A stretch of DNA of 64,000 nt from Deltaproteobacteria bacterium (GTDB taxonomy: Bacteria > Myxococcota > Kuafuiibacteriia > Kuafuiibacteriales > Kuafuiibacteriaceae). Positions 35,393 through 44,736 of the stretch are shown here, in pieces. The stretch spans positions 2,356,001-2,420,000 of the forward strand of contig JADJBV010000001.1 of assembly GCA_016703535.1 (NCBI GenBank), given 5' to 3'. Both the position numbers and the translations under genes were made by a program. The stretch's first letter is position 1. Each line of letters begins with the position of its first letter. A model generated the notes under the pieces. That model saw only the letters and a list, made by a program, of their open reading frames with translations. It ran no database searches and was not told where the DNA came from.

Positions 35393-36109
35393 TTACGCTT
35401 TCGGCGCGGGGGTCGGGGTGGCCCGACCTGGGGACGCGGAGGCGGCCTCGGGTGGGGCCGGGGCAGCGGCCTCCTCCCGGCTCGCAGCCTCGTTGGCGGC
35501 GACGGTCCGGAAAAAGGCCAAGAAGTACTCGGCGGCCGAGAGCAGCGAGAAGAACACCGAGATGTAGAGCATGTACGTGCCCAATCGGTGGAAGTTGACC
35601 TTCTCGGGGATAAAGTCGAGCAGCGGATATTCGTAGTGAACCAAGAGGCTCCAGATGCCGACCATCTGGAAGGCGGTCTTCTGTTTGCCCAGGTCCCGGG
35701 CGGCGATCTCCAAGCCCTCGCCCATCGCGATCACCCGCAAAGTGGTGATCACCGTCTCCCGAGAGACGATGATGAACACCAACCAAGGTGAGGCCCGGCC
35801 CAAGTAGAGCAACATCAACAGGCAACCCGTGACGATCAACTTGTCGGCGAGCGGGTCCAGGAACTTGCCGATCATCGAGGTCAGGCCATAACGCCGGGCC
35901 AAATAGCCATCGAGGGCATCGGTGGCGCTGGCGGTGGCGAACAACATGGCGGCGATGAAGGCGTTGCGGCGCGAGTCAAACTGCATGATCGCCAGGACCA
36001 CCGGGATGGCGACGATCCTCGCGTAGGTGATCAAGTTGGGCAGGGCCAGCGCCTCACCGAAGAGGGGCTTCTTGCGCCGGCGACCACCCTCTTTTTCGCG
36101 CCCTGACAC
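35393..36109 (-). CDS. pgsA: CDP-diacylglycerol-glycerol-3-phosphate phosphatidyltransferase
   Basis: 238 residues. The enzyme makes phosphatidylglycerol phosphate in the inner membrane. The CDP-alcohol phosphotransferase signature is complete: DALDGYLARRYG, then GKFLDPLADK. Five to six membrane helices lie between residues 25 and 205. The last ~35 residues are an Ala/Glu/Pro-rich cytoplasmic tail (EEAAAPAPPEAASASPG) not seen in short PgsA proteins. It starts four bases before the end of the upstream TPR gene region and shares its direction. Confidence 0.9.
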   Translation of the reverse strand: MSGREKEGGRRRKKPLFGEALALPNLITYARIVAIPVVLAIMQFDSRRNAFIAAMLFATASATDALDGYLARRYGLTSMIGKFLDPLADKLIVTGCLLMLLYLGRASPWLVFIIVSRETVITTLRVIAMGEGLEIAARDLGKQKTAFQMVGIWSLLVHYEYPLLDFIPEKVNFHRLGTYMLYISVFFSLLSAAEYFLAFFRTVAANEAASREEAAAPAPPEAASASPGRATPTPAPKA

Positions 36110-36112
36110 TTG

Positions 36113-37669
36113 TTACTCCGCCCCCTCCGGCGACAACTTCCCCCCCGGGAGCTCCGGCGGGAACGCCACCAACACGTAGCCGTGCCCGCGCAACCTTAGC
36201 AAGCGCCCCTCGGTGGCCACGTCGACGGCCCCGGGACGAACCCCATCGGACCAGGCCAACAAGACGTCTTCGGCCGCGTGCACCGGGGTGTCTGGCTCAA
36301 CCGGCATCAAGAGCGGGGCCCCCAAAGCGTCGAGCAACACCGATCCTCGCCCCCGCAAAGACACCACGTCCAAGCTCAACACCCGGGAACGCTCCCACTC
36401 GAAGCCCCGATCGAAACCGGCCAAGACCGACTCGACCACGTGCAGATCCGTGACCTCGACCAGGGCCACCGCCAGCTGCCGAACGCGGATCAGGATCGAG
36501 GCTTGGCCCTCCAGGAGGCACAGCGGATCACTCTTGCCCCCCAGCGGCAGGCCTGACCCTCCCCGGGCGTCCCGCACGTTCAGGGCCCCACTGGCGGTCG
36601 CCAGCGCCGACGAACGCAGGTAGGCGTGGCTTTCGATGCCGAGCCGCGCCCTGTTCCCCGGACCCGCCTCAAACCCCAGAGGCGCTGAGCCTCGAGGGGG
36701 CGGCTCCGAATATTGCTCGTTCCGGGGCGGCGCCCACAGAAGCTTGGGGTAAGGATCCGGGACCACCGCCACCGAAGTCCGCACCGTGGCCTCAGCGCCG
36801 AGGCCCGTAAAACCCAGCGGAATCGACAAGAGCTCCGGCGTCGGCGAATCGAAGTTGGGTCGTCGCGATAGATCGGCCGTGGGCGAAGGCGCAGGCCGGG
36901 TCGAGATCGGCGCCGGCTCCAACACCGACAGGGACGGCAGGTCACCCGACAGGGCCCAGGCCGGGATCAAGCTCCCTTCGGTCCGTTCGGCGGCGGGGGG
37001 CTGGCTGTGGGTGACGACGGCCTCCCAGGCCTCTTCGTCTCGCACCGTTCCCGCGCCACCCTCGGCCTCCAGCGGACGAAACGGGGTCAGCCGTTGATCC
37101 AAGGCCACCTGCGCCTCGTCGCCGACCTCTTGCAGCAGCTGCAGGTGCGAGGCCGGGGTCTCCGCCAGGCCGCTCAACTTGGCCTCGACCCGTCGCGCCA
37201 GATCCTTGGCTCTGCCCCGCACGAAGTGATCCCGGGCCAACTCGAGATCACCGCGGCGGTACAACACCAGGCCCAAATAGGCGTGGGCTCGGGTGTGCCC
37301 CGGTTGGAGCTGGATGGCCCGCCGCAAGGCCCGTTCGGCCTCCCGCAGCCGGCCCTGCCGCAACAAGACCAGCCCCAGGTTGACCCAAAGGGGAGCCTCG
37401 ACCGGATGATCGATCACCAGCCGATCGTAGAGCGCCCGGGCCGCCTCCAAGAGGCCGAGCTTGAAGTACACCAGCCCCAGCAAATTTTGGGTCCGAGGGC
37501 TCTCGGGCGAGATCTGATAGGCCCGCTCCAGCGCGATCCGGGCGTCCTCCAAGCGGCGATGCTGGAGGTGTTCGTCACCCTGCTCCAAGTAGTAGTTCAG
37601 GTCTTCTTGACGTCGAGCCTGGTCGGGGCCGGGCCCAAGGCCCAGCGACGGCACCCGGGGGCGAGCCAT
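36113..37669 (-). CDS. TPR protein with C-terminal AIM24-like domain
   Basis: 518 residues from the ATG at 37669, two bases after the upstream stop; a TTG at 37675 would overlap it. Residues ~20-150 contain four TPRs (ARIALERAYQISPESPRTQN; AERALRRAIQLQPGHTRAH). A long Pro/Ser-rich linker covers ~200-330. Residues ~340-500 have the AIM24/TRAP-like beta domain (GFEWERSRVLSLDVVSL, GRGSVLLDALGAPL, EDVLLAWSDG). TPR plus AIM24 is a recurring myxobacterial arrangement of unknown role. It probably works as a cytoplasmic scaffold since no signal peptide is present. Confidence 0.8.
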   Translation of the reverse strand: MARPRVPSLGLGPGPDQARRQEDLNYYLEQGDEHLQHRRLEDARIALERAYQISPESPRTQNLLGLVYFKLGLLEAARALYDRLVIDHPVEAPLWVNLGLVLLRQGRLREAERALRRAIQLQPGHTRAHAYLGLVLYRRGDLELARDHFVRGRAKDLARRVEAKLSGLAETPASHLQLLQEVGDEAQVALDQRLTPFRPLEAEGGAGTVRDEEAWEAVVTHSQPPAAERTEGSLIPAWALSGDLPSLSVLEPAPISTRPAPSPTADLSRRPNFDSPTPELLSIPLGFTGLGAEATVRTSVAVVPDPYPKLLWAPPRNEQYSEPPPRGSAPLGFEAGPGNRARLGIESHAYLRSSALATASGALNVRDARGGSGLPLGGKSDPLCLLEGQASILIRVRQLAVALVEVTDLHVVESVLAGFDRGFEWERSRVLSLDVVSLRGRGSVLLDALGAPLLMPVEPDTPVHAAEDVLLAWSDGVRPGAVDVATEGRLLRLRGHGYVLVAFPPELPGGKLSPEGAE

Positions 37670-37671
37670 GT

Positions 37672-38310
37672 TCAACCCGCCCGCCGGTAGTGGCGGTACA
37701 TCTCGAGCACCCGGCGGACGTAACGTTGGGTCTCGCGGATGTTGGGGATCTTGCCTTCGCGCTTCACCCGCTCGGGGCCCGCGTTGTAGGCGGCGGCGGT
37801 CAAGGCCATGTTGCCGTCGAAGTCGTTGGCCAACATGCGCAGATAACGAGCCCCCCCGAAGATGCTCTGCCGCGGATCGAAGGGATCGGTGACGTTCATG
37901 GAGCGGGCCGTCGAGTCGATCAGCTGCATCAACCCCTTGGCGTCGGCGTGGGAGACGGCCTTGGGGTTGAAGTTGGACTCGACCTTCGCGATCGCCTTCA
38001 AAAACGCGAAGGGCAACCGGTAGTGTTCGGCGGCCTCCTTCAAGATCTCATCGAAGCGTTTGACGTCGACCGGATACAACACCCGTTCGCTGCCCCGTTC
38101 TTCGATCACCAACGGCAGCTCACCGCCAAAACCCTCGACGTCGTCACCGCGGTACGGTCGAAAGCCAGCGCCCGCCGCGGCGTTGGTCAAGTGGATGACC
38201 CCGTCCTCGTCGACCCAGCTGTACAGCTCGGCCCGGGCGTCGCCCGCCGCCCCCAAAAGGGCCAGCGCGGACAAGCAGATCCGCATCAGGCGGCCAGTCC
38301 GGGCGAACAT
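37672..38310 (-). CDS. Lytic transglycosylase (SLT family) with DUF4124-like N-terminus
   Basis: 212 residues from the ATG at 38310; the ATG at 38286 would also leave a signal peptide. A signal peptide (ending DARAE) is followed by a short DUF4124-like module (LYSWVDEDGVIHLTN) and a linker. The SLT lysozyme-like domain covers ~90-205, with the catalytic Glu in AKVESNFNPKA, then GLMQLI, and AAYNAGPERV. It cleaves peptidoglycan to 1,6-anhydromuropeptides in the periplasm. It heads the minus-strand run with the TPR/AIM24 gene and pgsA, and is divergent from nadB. Confidence 0.92.
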   Translation of the reverse strand: MFARTGRLMRICLSALALLGAAGDARAELYSWVDEDGVIHLTNAAAGAGFRPYRGDDVEGFGGELPLVIEERGSERVLYPVDVKRFDEILKEAAEHYRLPFAFLKAIAKVESNFNPKAVSHADAKGLMQLIDSTARSMNVTDPFDPRQSIFGGARYLRMLANDFDGNMALTAAAYNAGPERVKREGKIPNIRETQRYVRRVLEMYRHYRRAG

Positions 38311-38379
38311 TGAGCCGATCCTAGCAGGTCAATCCAGGAGGGCAAGACAGGCGCCGACGGCCGGATTATAGGGCCCTCC

Positions 38380-40026
38380 ATGGCCACTACCTCCGATGCC
38401 TTGGTGATCGGGAGCGGGCTCGCCGCCCTCTCCTACGCCCTCGAGGCCAGCAAAAACGGTCGCGATGTCGTGGTGATCACCAAACGCGGGATCCAAGAGG
38501 CGAACACCCACTACGCCCAAGGCGGGATCGCGGCGGTGCTCCGGCAAGAAGACTCCTTCGAGTCGCACATCGAAGACACGCTCAAGGCCGGCGCCGGCTT
38601 GTGTCGCCGTTCGGTGGTCGAAAGTGTCGTCAAAGAGGGGCCGGCGGTGATCCAGCGGCTGATCGAACACGGCGTCCAGTTCGACAAGAGCGACGATCCG
38701 GAGCGGGAGGTCGAGTTCGATCTGGCCCGGGAAGGTGGCCACAGCCATCGCCGCGTGTTCCACGCCGGCGACATGACCGGCGCCGAGCTGATGCGCGGCT
38801 TGATCGCCTCCCTCTTGGCCCGCAAAAACGTGCGGATCTACGAGGAGCACTGCGCGGTCGATCTGATCACCGTCCGCAAGGCCGAAGGCCGGCAAGGCGG
38901 CACCGGCCGACACACCCTCGACGGCGCCAACCGCGTGCTCGGCGCCTATATCCTCGACACCAAATCCGGGAAGGTCGAGACCTTCTTGGCCAAGGCCGTG
39001 GTGCTCGCGACCGGCGGCGCCTCCAAAGTTTATCTCTACACCACCAACCCCGACGTCGCGACCGGCGACGGCATCGCCATGGGTTGGCGAGTGGGCGCCG
39101 AGGTCGCGAACATGGAGTTCATCCAGTTCCACCCCACCGCCCTGTATCACCCGCGGGCCAAGTCGTTTTTGATCTCCGAAGCGCTGCGCGGCGAAGGCGG
39201 CATCTTGCGGCGCCAAGACGGCACTCGTTTTATGGAGATTTACCACCCGCTCCGGGAGTTGGCGCCCCGGGACATCGTGGCCCGGGCCATCGACAGCGAG
39301 CTGAAGCGCACCGGCGACGACTTCGTCTTGCTCGACATGACCCACCTCGAGGCCGGCTTTTTGGCGCGCCGCTTCCCCAACATCCACGCCACCTGCCTCT
39401 CCTTCGGCATCGATCTCACCAAAGAGCCGATCCCGGTGGTGCCCGCGGCCCACTACGTCTGCGGCGGGATCCGCTCCGACGAACACGGAGAATCCACGGT
39501 GCCCGGCTTGTTCGTGGCCGGCGAAGTTTCCTGCACCGGCCTGCACGGCGCCAACCGCTTGGCCTCCAACAGCCTCCTCGAAGCCGCGGTGTTCGGGCAC
39601 CGGGCCGCTGTCGCAAGCGAACGTTATTTTGAGCTGCCCGCCCCCGAAGCCACCGCCAACGTGCCGGCCTGGGATCCCGGGAGGGCCGTGCCCTCCGACG
39701 AGCTGGTGGTGATCTCTCAGTGTTGGGACGAGATCCGTCGGTTCATGTGGAACTACGTCGGCATCGTGCGCTCCGACCGGCGCCTGACCCGGGCCGCTCG
39801 GCGCATCGACACCATCAAGGAGGAGATCCGGGAGTTCTACTGGAACGCCACGGTGACCCGGGACCTGTTGGAGCTGCGTAACATCGCCACCGTCGCCGAG
39901 TTGATCGTCGCCTCGGCCCTGAAGCGCCGGGAGTCCCGAGGCCTGCACTTCAACTTGGACTGCCCGGAGTTGGCCTCCAACGAGGCGCCCCGGGACACGA
40001 TCCTCCGCCGCACCTCCTTGACCTGA
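38380..40026 (+). CDS. nadB: L-aspartate oxidase
   Basis: 548 residues, full-length for NadB. It oxidises L-aspartate to iminoaspartate, the first step of NAD synthesis. The FAD fold opens GSGLAALSYALEA. NadB motifs include HYAQGGIAAVL, ATGGASKVYLYTTNP, MEFIQFHPTALY, and CTGLHGANRLASNSLLEA. The C-terminal helical domain (~430-548) contains the RRDTIKEEI-like dimer region. The ATG lies ten bases after a TATAGG box (about 38366-38372), so the transcript may have almost no leader. No nadA or nadC is in the window. Confidence 0.96.
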   Translation: MATTSDALVIGSGLAALSYALEASKNGRDVVVITKRGIQEANTHYAQGGIAAVLRQEDSFESHIEDTLKAGAGLCRRSVVESVVKEGPAVIQRLIEHGVQFDKSDDPEREVEFDLAREGGHSHRRVFHAGDMTGAELMRGLIASLLARKNVRIYEEHCAVDLITVRKAEGRQGGTGRHTLDGANRVLGAYILDTKSGKVETFLAKAVVLATGGASKVYLYTTNPDVATGDGIAMGWRVGAEVANMEFIQFHPTALYHPRAKSFLISEALRGEGGILRRQDGTRFMEIYHPLRELAPRDIVARAIDSELKRTGDDFVLLDMTHLEAGFLARRFPNIHATCLSFGIDLTKEPIPVVPAAHYVCGGIRSDEHGESTVPGLFVAGEVSCTGLHGANRLASNSLLEAAVFGHRAAVASERYFELPAPEATANVPAWDPGRAVPSDELVVISQCWDEIRRFMWNYVGIVRSDRRLTRAARRIDTIKEEIREFYWNATVTRDLLELRNIATVAELIVASALKRRESRGLHFNLDCPELASNEAPRDTILRRTSLT

Positions 40027-40106
40027 AGCTGTGACGCCAATCACACCCAGGCCACGCCAGATCTCCGAGGGCCGACGGCACGTTGGCAGTGGACACTTGG
40101 ACCCTC

Positions 40107-40979
40107 ATGGCGCGGCGGTGGATCATCTTGGCCCTGGCAGGGGCCACGGCCTGTGGCCCTCGCCTCGCCCCGGCGGTGGTCCGGGGCCATCCCAGCCTCC
40201 AGCCCGCCCAACCTCGAGCAGTCGTGCTCAAGCAGAGCTCCGAACAACGCCCGGCCTGGCTCCTGCCCGAAAGCGAAACCGCCACCCAGACGTGGCAAGT
40301 GGTCGGGCAAGGCCGCAGCGAAGATCTGCCCGAGGCTGAAGCCAAAGCTCGGGACGATCTCCTGCGGGCGATCGCCGAGCTGGTGGCGGTGCAGGTCGAA
40401 TACGAACACCAGTCGATCGACGAACACCAAGAGGCCGACGGCCGAGTCGAAGCGCGGAGCGTGGCCCACGAAGAGGCCCGGGCCCGCAGCCAGATCGGTC
40501 AGGTGCTGCGCGGCGCGGCCGTCGTCGAAGAGCAATATTGGGAGCAGGTTTCGGTGGCCGGACGGGCCGCCCACTTTCGAGCCTTCGTCGTGGCCCGGAT
40601 CGACCGGCAGCTCCTGGAGGCGGCCCGATTGGAGGCCCAACTCGAAGCGGCCCGGGCCCGGGGACGCAAGATCACCGTGGTGCGCCCGGCCTCGGGGGCC
40701 AATGGCCGGGCCACCTTCGCCTTGATCGCGGCCCTCGAGCGCCGGATCCTCCGCGTCCCCTCGTTATCGATCTTCGGCCCCTTGCCGCCGCCCCTCGAAG
40801 CCGATCTCGAGATCGTCGTCGCGGTGCGGGTTCAAGAGGAGGGGCACTTGGCCCGCTACCAGGTGTTCGATCGCCGCCGCTCCCGCTCCTGGTCCCACGA
40901 AATAAAGGGCCCCAGCCCCTTCGCGCTGGAAGACCGGGTGGCCGGGGCGCTGCTCGAGACCTTGGGAGAACGGCGATGA
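40107..40979 (+). CDS. LPP20-domain lipoprotein
   Basis: 290 residues from the ATG at 40107. The lipobox LAGATAC gives a lipidated Cys. Residues ~55-185 form an LPP20-like domain (WQVVGQGRSEDLPEAEAKAR, RDDLLRAIAELVAVQVEY), which often appears in outer-membrane-associated lipoproteins. The rest (~200-290) is a beta-alpha domain of TolB/CsgG-like type (VVRPASGANGRATFALIAAL). It overlaps the next gene by four bases (ATGA), and that gene repeats the same N-terminal domain, so the pair looks like a tandem duplication. Confidence 0.8.
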   Translation: MARRWIILALAGATACGPRLAPAVVRGHPSLQPAQPRAVVLKQSSEQRPAWLLPESETATQTWQVVGQGRSEDLPEAEAKARDDLLRAIAELVAVQVEYEHQSIDEHQEADGRVEARSVAHEEARARSQIGQVLRGAAVVEEQYWEQVSVAGRAAHFRAFVVARIDRQLLEAARLEAQLEAARARGRKITVVRPASGANGRATFALIAALERRILRVPSLSIFGPLPPPLEADLEIVVAVRVQEEGHLARYQVFDRRRSRSWSHEIKGPSPFALEDRVAGALLETLGERR

Positions 40980-43900
40980 AGCGGCGGGTCTGGTGTTTGG
41001 CCTTGGGCTTGGCCTGCTGCACCGCGCCCGAAACCCGACGGGCCGCCACCCCCGGGCCGACCGGACCGCTGACCGGGGGCCCGCAGGCGATCGACGCCAG
41101 TGATCCGAGTTGGCCAACTTGGCTGCGGGAGGCGGATCGCGGGCGCCCGAGCGTGGAGGGTTTTGTGGGGCGCGCCGAAGCCCCGACCTTGGAGGCGGCC
41201 CGGGCCTTGGCGATGCGGGATCTCTACACGGCGGTCTCCAGCTACTTGGCCATCGAGTTGAGCAGCGAACACGACGATCACCAACACGCCGGCCCCAACG
41301 GGGAAGGCCAGACGGTGCGGGAGGTGGTGGTGGCCCGTTCGGCCGCCCGGCTCGAAGGTGTCGGCACCGACGCCCAATATTGGGAGGAGATCGCGGCCTC
41401 GCCTCAGCTCTTGCCCACCAGCCACTTCCGCTACTTCGCCCGGGCCCGACTCTCTACGCGCCAGCTCGAGGAGAACCGTCGTCAGCGGGCCGCACATCGG
41501 CAGGCCACGACCACACGGCAGTTGGTGGTGGTCTTGCCGTTTGTGACGACCACCGGCGCGAGCCCGCGCCTTTCGATCTTGGCTCAGGGCCTCAGTCAGG
41601 ATCTCTTGGAGGGCCTTCGCCTCACCCCCGGGGTGTTGGTCGCCGATCCGAGTTCGGTCTCAGCGACCCTCGGCGATCCCCAAAACCTCGATGAAGCCGC
41701 CCTGGAGCGGGTGCAGGCCACGCTCCTTCCCGATCGAATGATCAGCGGGCTGCTGCAAGAGGAGGGAGATCGGCTGCGCCTCACCTGGGTGCTGCGAGAC
41801 GAAGCCGGCCGAGCCCTTGCGGTCCACACCTTGGACCAAACGCGGCGCCAGGCCTCGACCTTGCCCGAGGCCTTGCTCAACGTTACGACCCGGGCCCTTG
41901 GCCAAGGGGCTGCCCCGGCCGCTCCGGCCGCGACGCCACCCGCCCCGACGCCGGTCGCGAACCAAGCCCAAGAGGCCTACTACGAGGCCCTGGCCGCCTA
42001 CAGCGAAGGGGACAACCGCCGGGCCCTGCTGCGGATCCACGAGGCCCTGAAGTTGCGGCCCGAAGACGGCCCGGCCCACCTGCGCCTCGGGCGGATCTTG
42101 GAGCGCCTGGGCCATTACGGGCGCCTGCCCCCTTCGGCCGCGGTGTTGGCCCAACGGGCCGCGGACCTCCCGCTCTGCAGCGCCACCGCGCAAGCGGCCT
42201 TGCAAAGAGCCGAGTTGGGGCTGAAGGCCCGGGCGGCCCGTCGACAAAGTGGGGCACCGTCTTTGAGCCCACCTCTGTTCCTCGACGTCGACGTCGGGTT
42301 GGCCCAGGCCCTGGAGTGGCCCTTCGGTCCGTACTTGGCGGCGGCCCCCACCCCAGGCCCTGAGCTCGCCGTGCCCGGGGCCTACTGTCCAAGTTGTGCT
42401 TCTGCGCCTCACCGAACCGCGGATCAGATCGACTCGGCCCTCGAGGCCTACCTGGCGGCCATCCGCCACTTCAACCACGCGGGCCAAGCCCGAGGTCACG
42501 CCGAGGCCCTGCTGGCGATCGCCGGGTTGGCCCGCCGCGTCGATCGCCTGGACTACGCCTACACGTTCTACCGGCGGGTCGATGGTTGGGCTCGGCAAGC
42601 GGGCGCCCCGGACTTGGCCCACGAAGCCCTGGCCGGCCAGGGGATGGTGCTCCGCGCCCTCGGCAACCTGCCCTTGGCCCGACAACAACTGGAGCAGGCG
42701 CTGCGGGAGGCCCACGTCTTGGCCGATCAACCTCGCCTCCTGGAGCTGCACAACGAGCTGGGAGGCCTGGAGGTGGAGGCCGGGCGGCTCACCTATGCGA
42801 CTCAACACTACCAACAGGCCTTCCGGCTGGCCTCCGAGCTGGGCGATGAATATTTGCAAGCTGTCTTGCAGAACAACCTGGGCGTCTTGGAGCTCCGCCA
42901 AGGCCGCACCCTCAGCGCCGAAGAACGCTTCGAGCGATCCCGGCGTTTTTTGGAGAACCTGGGCGAACTCGAGGGGCAACAAGCGAGCGGCCTCAACGTG
43001 GGGCTGCTCGCGGCGCTGCAGGGCCGGCCGGAGCGAGCCTTGGCCCACTACCAGTCGGTGGCCTTTCAAGCCGAACGCACGGGACAGGAAGGGTGGCTGG
43101 CTCAAGTCGAAGAAAAACGCGGGGCGCTGTTGGCCGGCCAGGGCGACCTGACCAGCCTCGAGCCCTTGGGCACGGCCTACCTGATCTCGAAAGGCCTCGG
43201 CCGAGCCGAAAAAGCCGAACGCCTGCACAACGCTCTTTTGGTGGCCGAGCTGGAGCGCCCGGAGCGCAGCACTGCCTTGTTGGACTGTCTCAAGTGGCGC
43301 TACTGGGAGTTGGGGGCGCCGTCCTTTGCCCTCGACCGAGACGAAACCGTCCCGACCTTGGCCACCTTGACCCCCGAGGCGTTGACCGAGGCCGAGTTGA
43401 TCACCGCGCTGAACGCCGCCGCCCTCTCGGGGCTTTCGGCCTGGCGCCCGCCCCACCTGTTGGTGCCGACCCGACCGCCCGCCCCCCACCCCAACGTGTT
43501 GCGGGCCCAGTGGGAACAACCGCACCTGCCCCCTCGGCCTCATTCGGTCCCCTGGGAGGTTCAGCCCGAACCCTCCACCGCGGCCCCGGGGGTCGACCTC
43601 CAGATCACCAGCGAGACCACCACCGAAACCACCCGCCCGAGCTCGGCCCCGCCGCCCCCACCCACCTCCGCGGCGATCTCCAAAAAGGCGGCCCACGACC
43701 GGATCCTGGGCGCCTTCACCGCCGACGCCGAACTCTGGTTGATGCTCGATCCGGCCTTGCTGGAGCTCGGCCACCACCGCTCGGGGGCTCAGCAGGCGGT
43801 TCGGATGTTGGCGGGAGGTCTGCGGATCGCGGAGGCCAAGGCCGCGCCCAAGGCTCAGGCGGTGGCCCTCTTGAACCTGGCGGCCTACGAGTGGTGGGCC

Positions 43901-44119
43901 GGGCGCGCCAACACCGCCTATCGGCTGTTGTTGACCTCCCAACGGACCTTCGCCGAACTCGCCGACGTCTACGGTCTGGCCCACACCTACGAGTGGATGG
44001 GGTGGTTCTTTCGGGAGAGCAACGATCCCCAACGGGCCATCGAGCAGTTCGAGATCGCCGAACGCCTCTACCAACAGCTGGGCCACGGGCCGGCGGTGAC
44101 TCGGGTCCGGGGTTATTGA
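40976..44119 (+). CDS. Large lipoprotein: LPP20-like domain, TolB-like domain and TPR array
   Basis: 1047 residues. The lipobox ALGLACC is followed by an LPP20-like segment (~45-165, PSVEGFVGRAEAPTLEAARA). A TolB/FlgO-like nucleotide-sugar-fold module follows (~180-320, QLVVVLPFVTTTGASPRLS, SQDLLEGLRLTPGVLVADP). TPR repeats start near ~335 and continue through ~780 (ALLRIHEALKLRPEDGPAHL; QQAFRLASELGDEYLQAVLQ). A Pro/Thr-rich segment (~850-915) and a final TPR group end the protein. Such proteins assemble envelope complexes; the role here is unknown. It starts inside the upstream stop codon. Confidence 0.8.
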   Translation: MKRRVWCLALGLACCTAPETRRAATPGPTGPLTGGPQAIDASDPSWPTWLREADRGRPSVEGFVGRAEAPTLEAARALAMRDLYTAVSSYLAIELSSEHDDHQHAGPNGEGQTVREVVVARSAARLEGVGTDAQYWEEIAASPQLLPTSHFRYFARARLSTRQLEENRRQRAAHRQATTTRQLVVVLPFVTTTGASPRLSILAQGLSQDLLEGLRLTPGVLVADPSSVSATLGDPQNLDEAALERVQATLLPDRMISGLLQEEGDRLRLTWVLRDEAGRALAVHTLDQTRRQASTLPEALLNVTTRALGQGAAPAAPAATPPAPTPVANQAQEAYYEALAAYSEGDNRRALLRIHEALKLRPEDGPAHLRLGRILERLGHYGRLPPSAAVLAQRAADLPLCSATAQAALQRAELGLKARAARRQSGAPSLSPPLFLDVDVGLAQALEWPFGPYLAAAPTPGPELAVPGAYCPSCASAPHRTADQIDSALEAYLAAIRHFNHAGQARGHAEALLAIAGLARRVDRLDYAYTFYRRVDGWARQAGAPDLAHEALAGQGMVLRALGNLPLARQQLEQALREAHVLADQPRLLELHNELGGLEVEAGRLTYATQHYQQAFRLASELGDEYLQAVLQNNLGVLELRQGRTLSAEERFERSRRFLENLGELEGQQASGLNVGLLAALQGRPERALAHYQSVAFQAERTGQEGWLAQVEEKRGALLAGQGDLTSLEPLGTAYLISKGLGRAEKAERLHNALLVAELERPERSTALLDCLKWRYWELGAPSFALDRDETVPTLATLTPEALTEAELITALNAAALSGLSAWRPPHLLVPTRPPAPHPNVLRAQWEQPHLPPRPHSVPWEVQPEPSTAAPGVDLQITSETTTETTRPSSAPPPPPTSAAISKKAAHDRILGAFTADAELWLMLDPALLELGHHRSGAQQAVRMLAGGLRIAEAKAAPKAQAVALLNLAAYEWWAGRANTAYRLLLTSQRTFAELADVYGLAHTYEWMGWFFRESNDPQRAIEQFEIAERLYQQLGHGPAVTRVRGY
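42189..42204. repeat. Dispersed 16-bp palindrome, copy 4
   Basis: CGCAAG-CGGC-CTTGCA, inside the large TPR lipoprotein gene. The centre departs from the usual YYRR pattern. Confidence 0.6.
42855..42870. repeat. Dispersed 16-bp palindrome, copy 5
   Basis: TGCAAG-CTGT-CTTGCA, inside the large TPR lipoprotein gene, 666 bases after copy 4. An AT-rich flank (TATT) precedes it. Confidence 0.7.
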
Positions 44120-44126
44120 GCCGAAC

Positions 44127-44735
44127 TCAGGGGACCAGCTCCCAGATCAACTTCGCCTCACCGAGGGCGGAGGCGATCCGCAGCGTCAGGCGGCGGGTCT
44201 GATTGGTCACCACCGGCTCGCCGGTGGGGCTGACCAAAGGCGCGTGGATCGCGTAGGTGCGGGCGTAGTCGGTGATGTACGGATAGATCACCCGTAGGTT
44301 GGCGGTGGTCTTGACCCGCTCGACCTTGGCGTCGACGGGCTCCCGATCGTCGCCTTGCAAGCTAACTTGCCAAATGCTGTCGTCGTCGGCCAGGTCGTTC
44401 CACTTGCTGGTGGAGGTCGAGGCCGACAGAAAAAATTCATGCTGCAGTTCACCTTCGGGTTTGGTGAGGAGCAGCCGGCTCGCCTCTTCCGAGCCTGGGC
44501 CGTAGACGTCGGGGTGGCGCACCAAAAATCCGCGCCGGAACTCGGGGGCGTGGAAGGTCGCGTGCACGAACATCACGCTGTAGAGTTTGCTGTAGATCTG
44601 ATCCGTGCGGGTCCACTTGGCCAAGACCTTCTCGTAGTCCTCGGCCCGGACCTCCTTGTTGGAGTCCAAGGACACCGGCCCGGGCGTGGCGCAGGCCAGG
44701 CCCACGAGGAACACCAGGGCGCTTGCCTTGTGCAT
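44127..44735 (-). CDS. Hypothetical lipoprotein
   Basis: 202 residues from the ATG at 44735, overlapping the pyrE end (44737) region. The lipobox VGLAC is followed by a mature domain of mixed strands and helices (RAEDYEKVLAKWTRTDQIYS, FHAPEFRRGFLVRHPDVYG, IYPYITDYARTYAIHAPL). No family recognised. It lies at the end of the bactofilin-pyrE run and is convergent with the TPR lipoprotein gene, seven bases away. Confidence 0.75.
   Translation of the reverse strand: MHKASALVFLVGLACATPGPVSLDSNKEVRAEDYEKVLAKWTRTDQIYSKLYSVMFVHATFHAPEFRRGFLVRHPDVYGPGSEEASRLLLTKPEGELQHEFFLSASTSTSKWNDLADDDSIWQVSLQGDDREPVDAKVERVKTTANLRVIYPYITDYARTYAIHAPLVSPTGEPVVTNQTRRLTLRIASALGEAKLIWELVP
44356..44371. repeat. Dispersed 16-bp palindrome, copy 6
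   Basis: TGCAAG-CTAA-CTTGCC, inside the hypothetical lipoprotein gene. Confidence 0.65.
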
Positions 44736-44736
44736 C

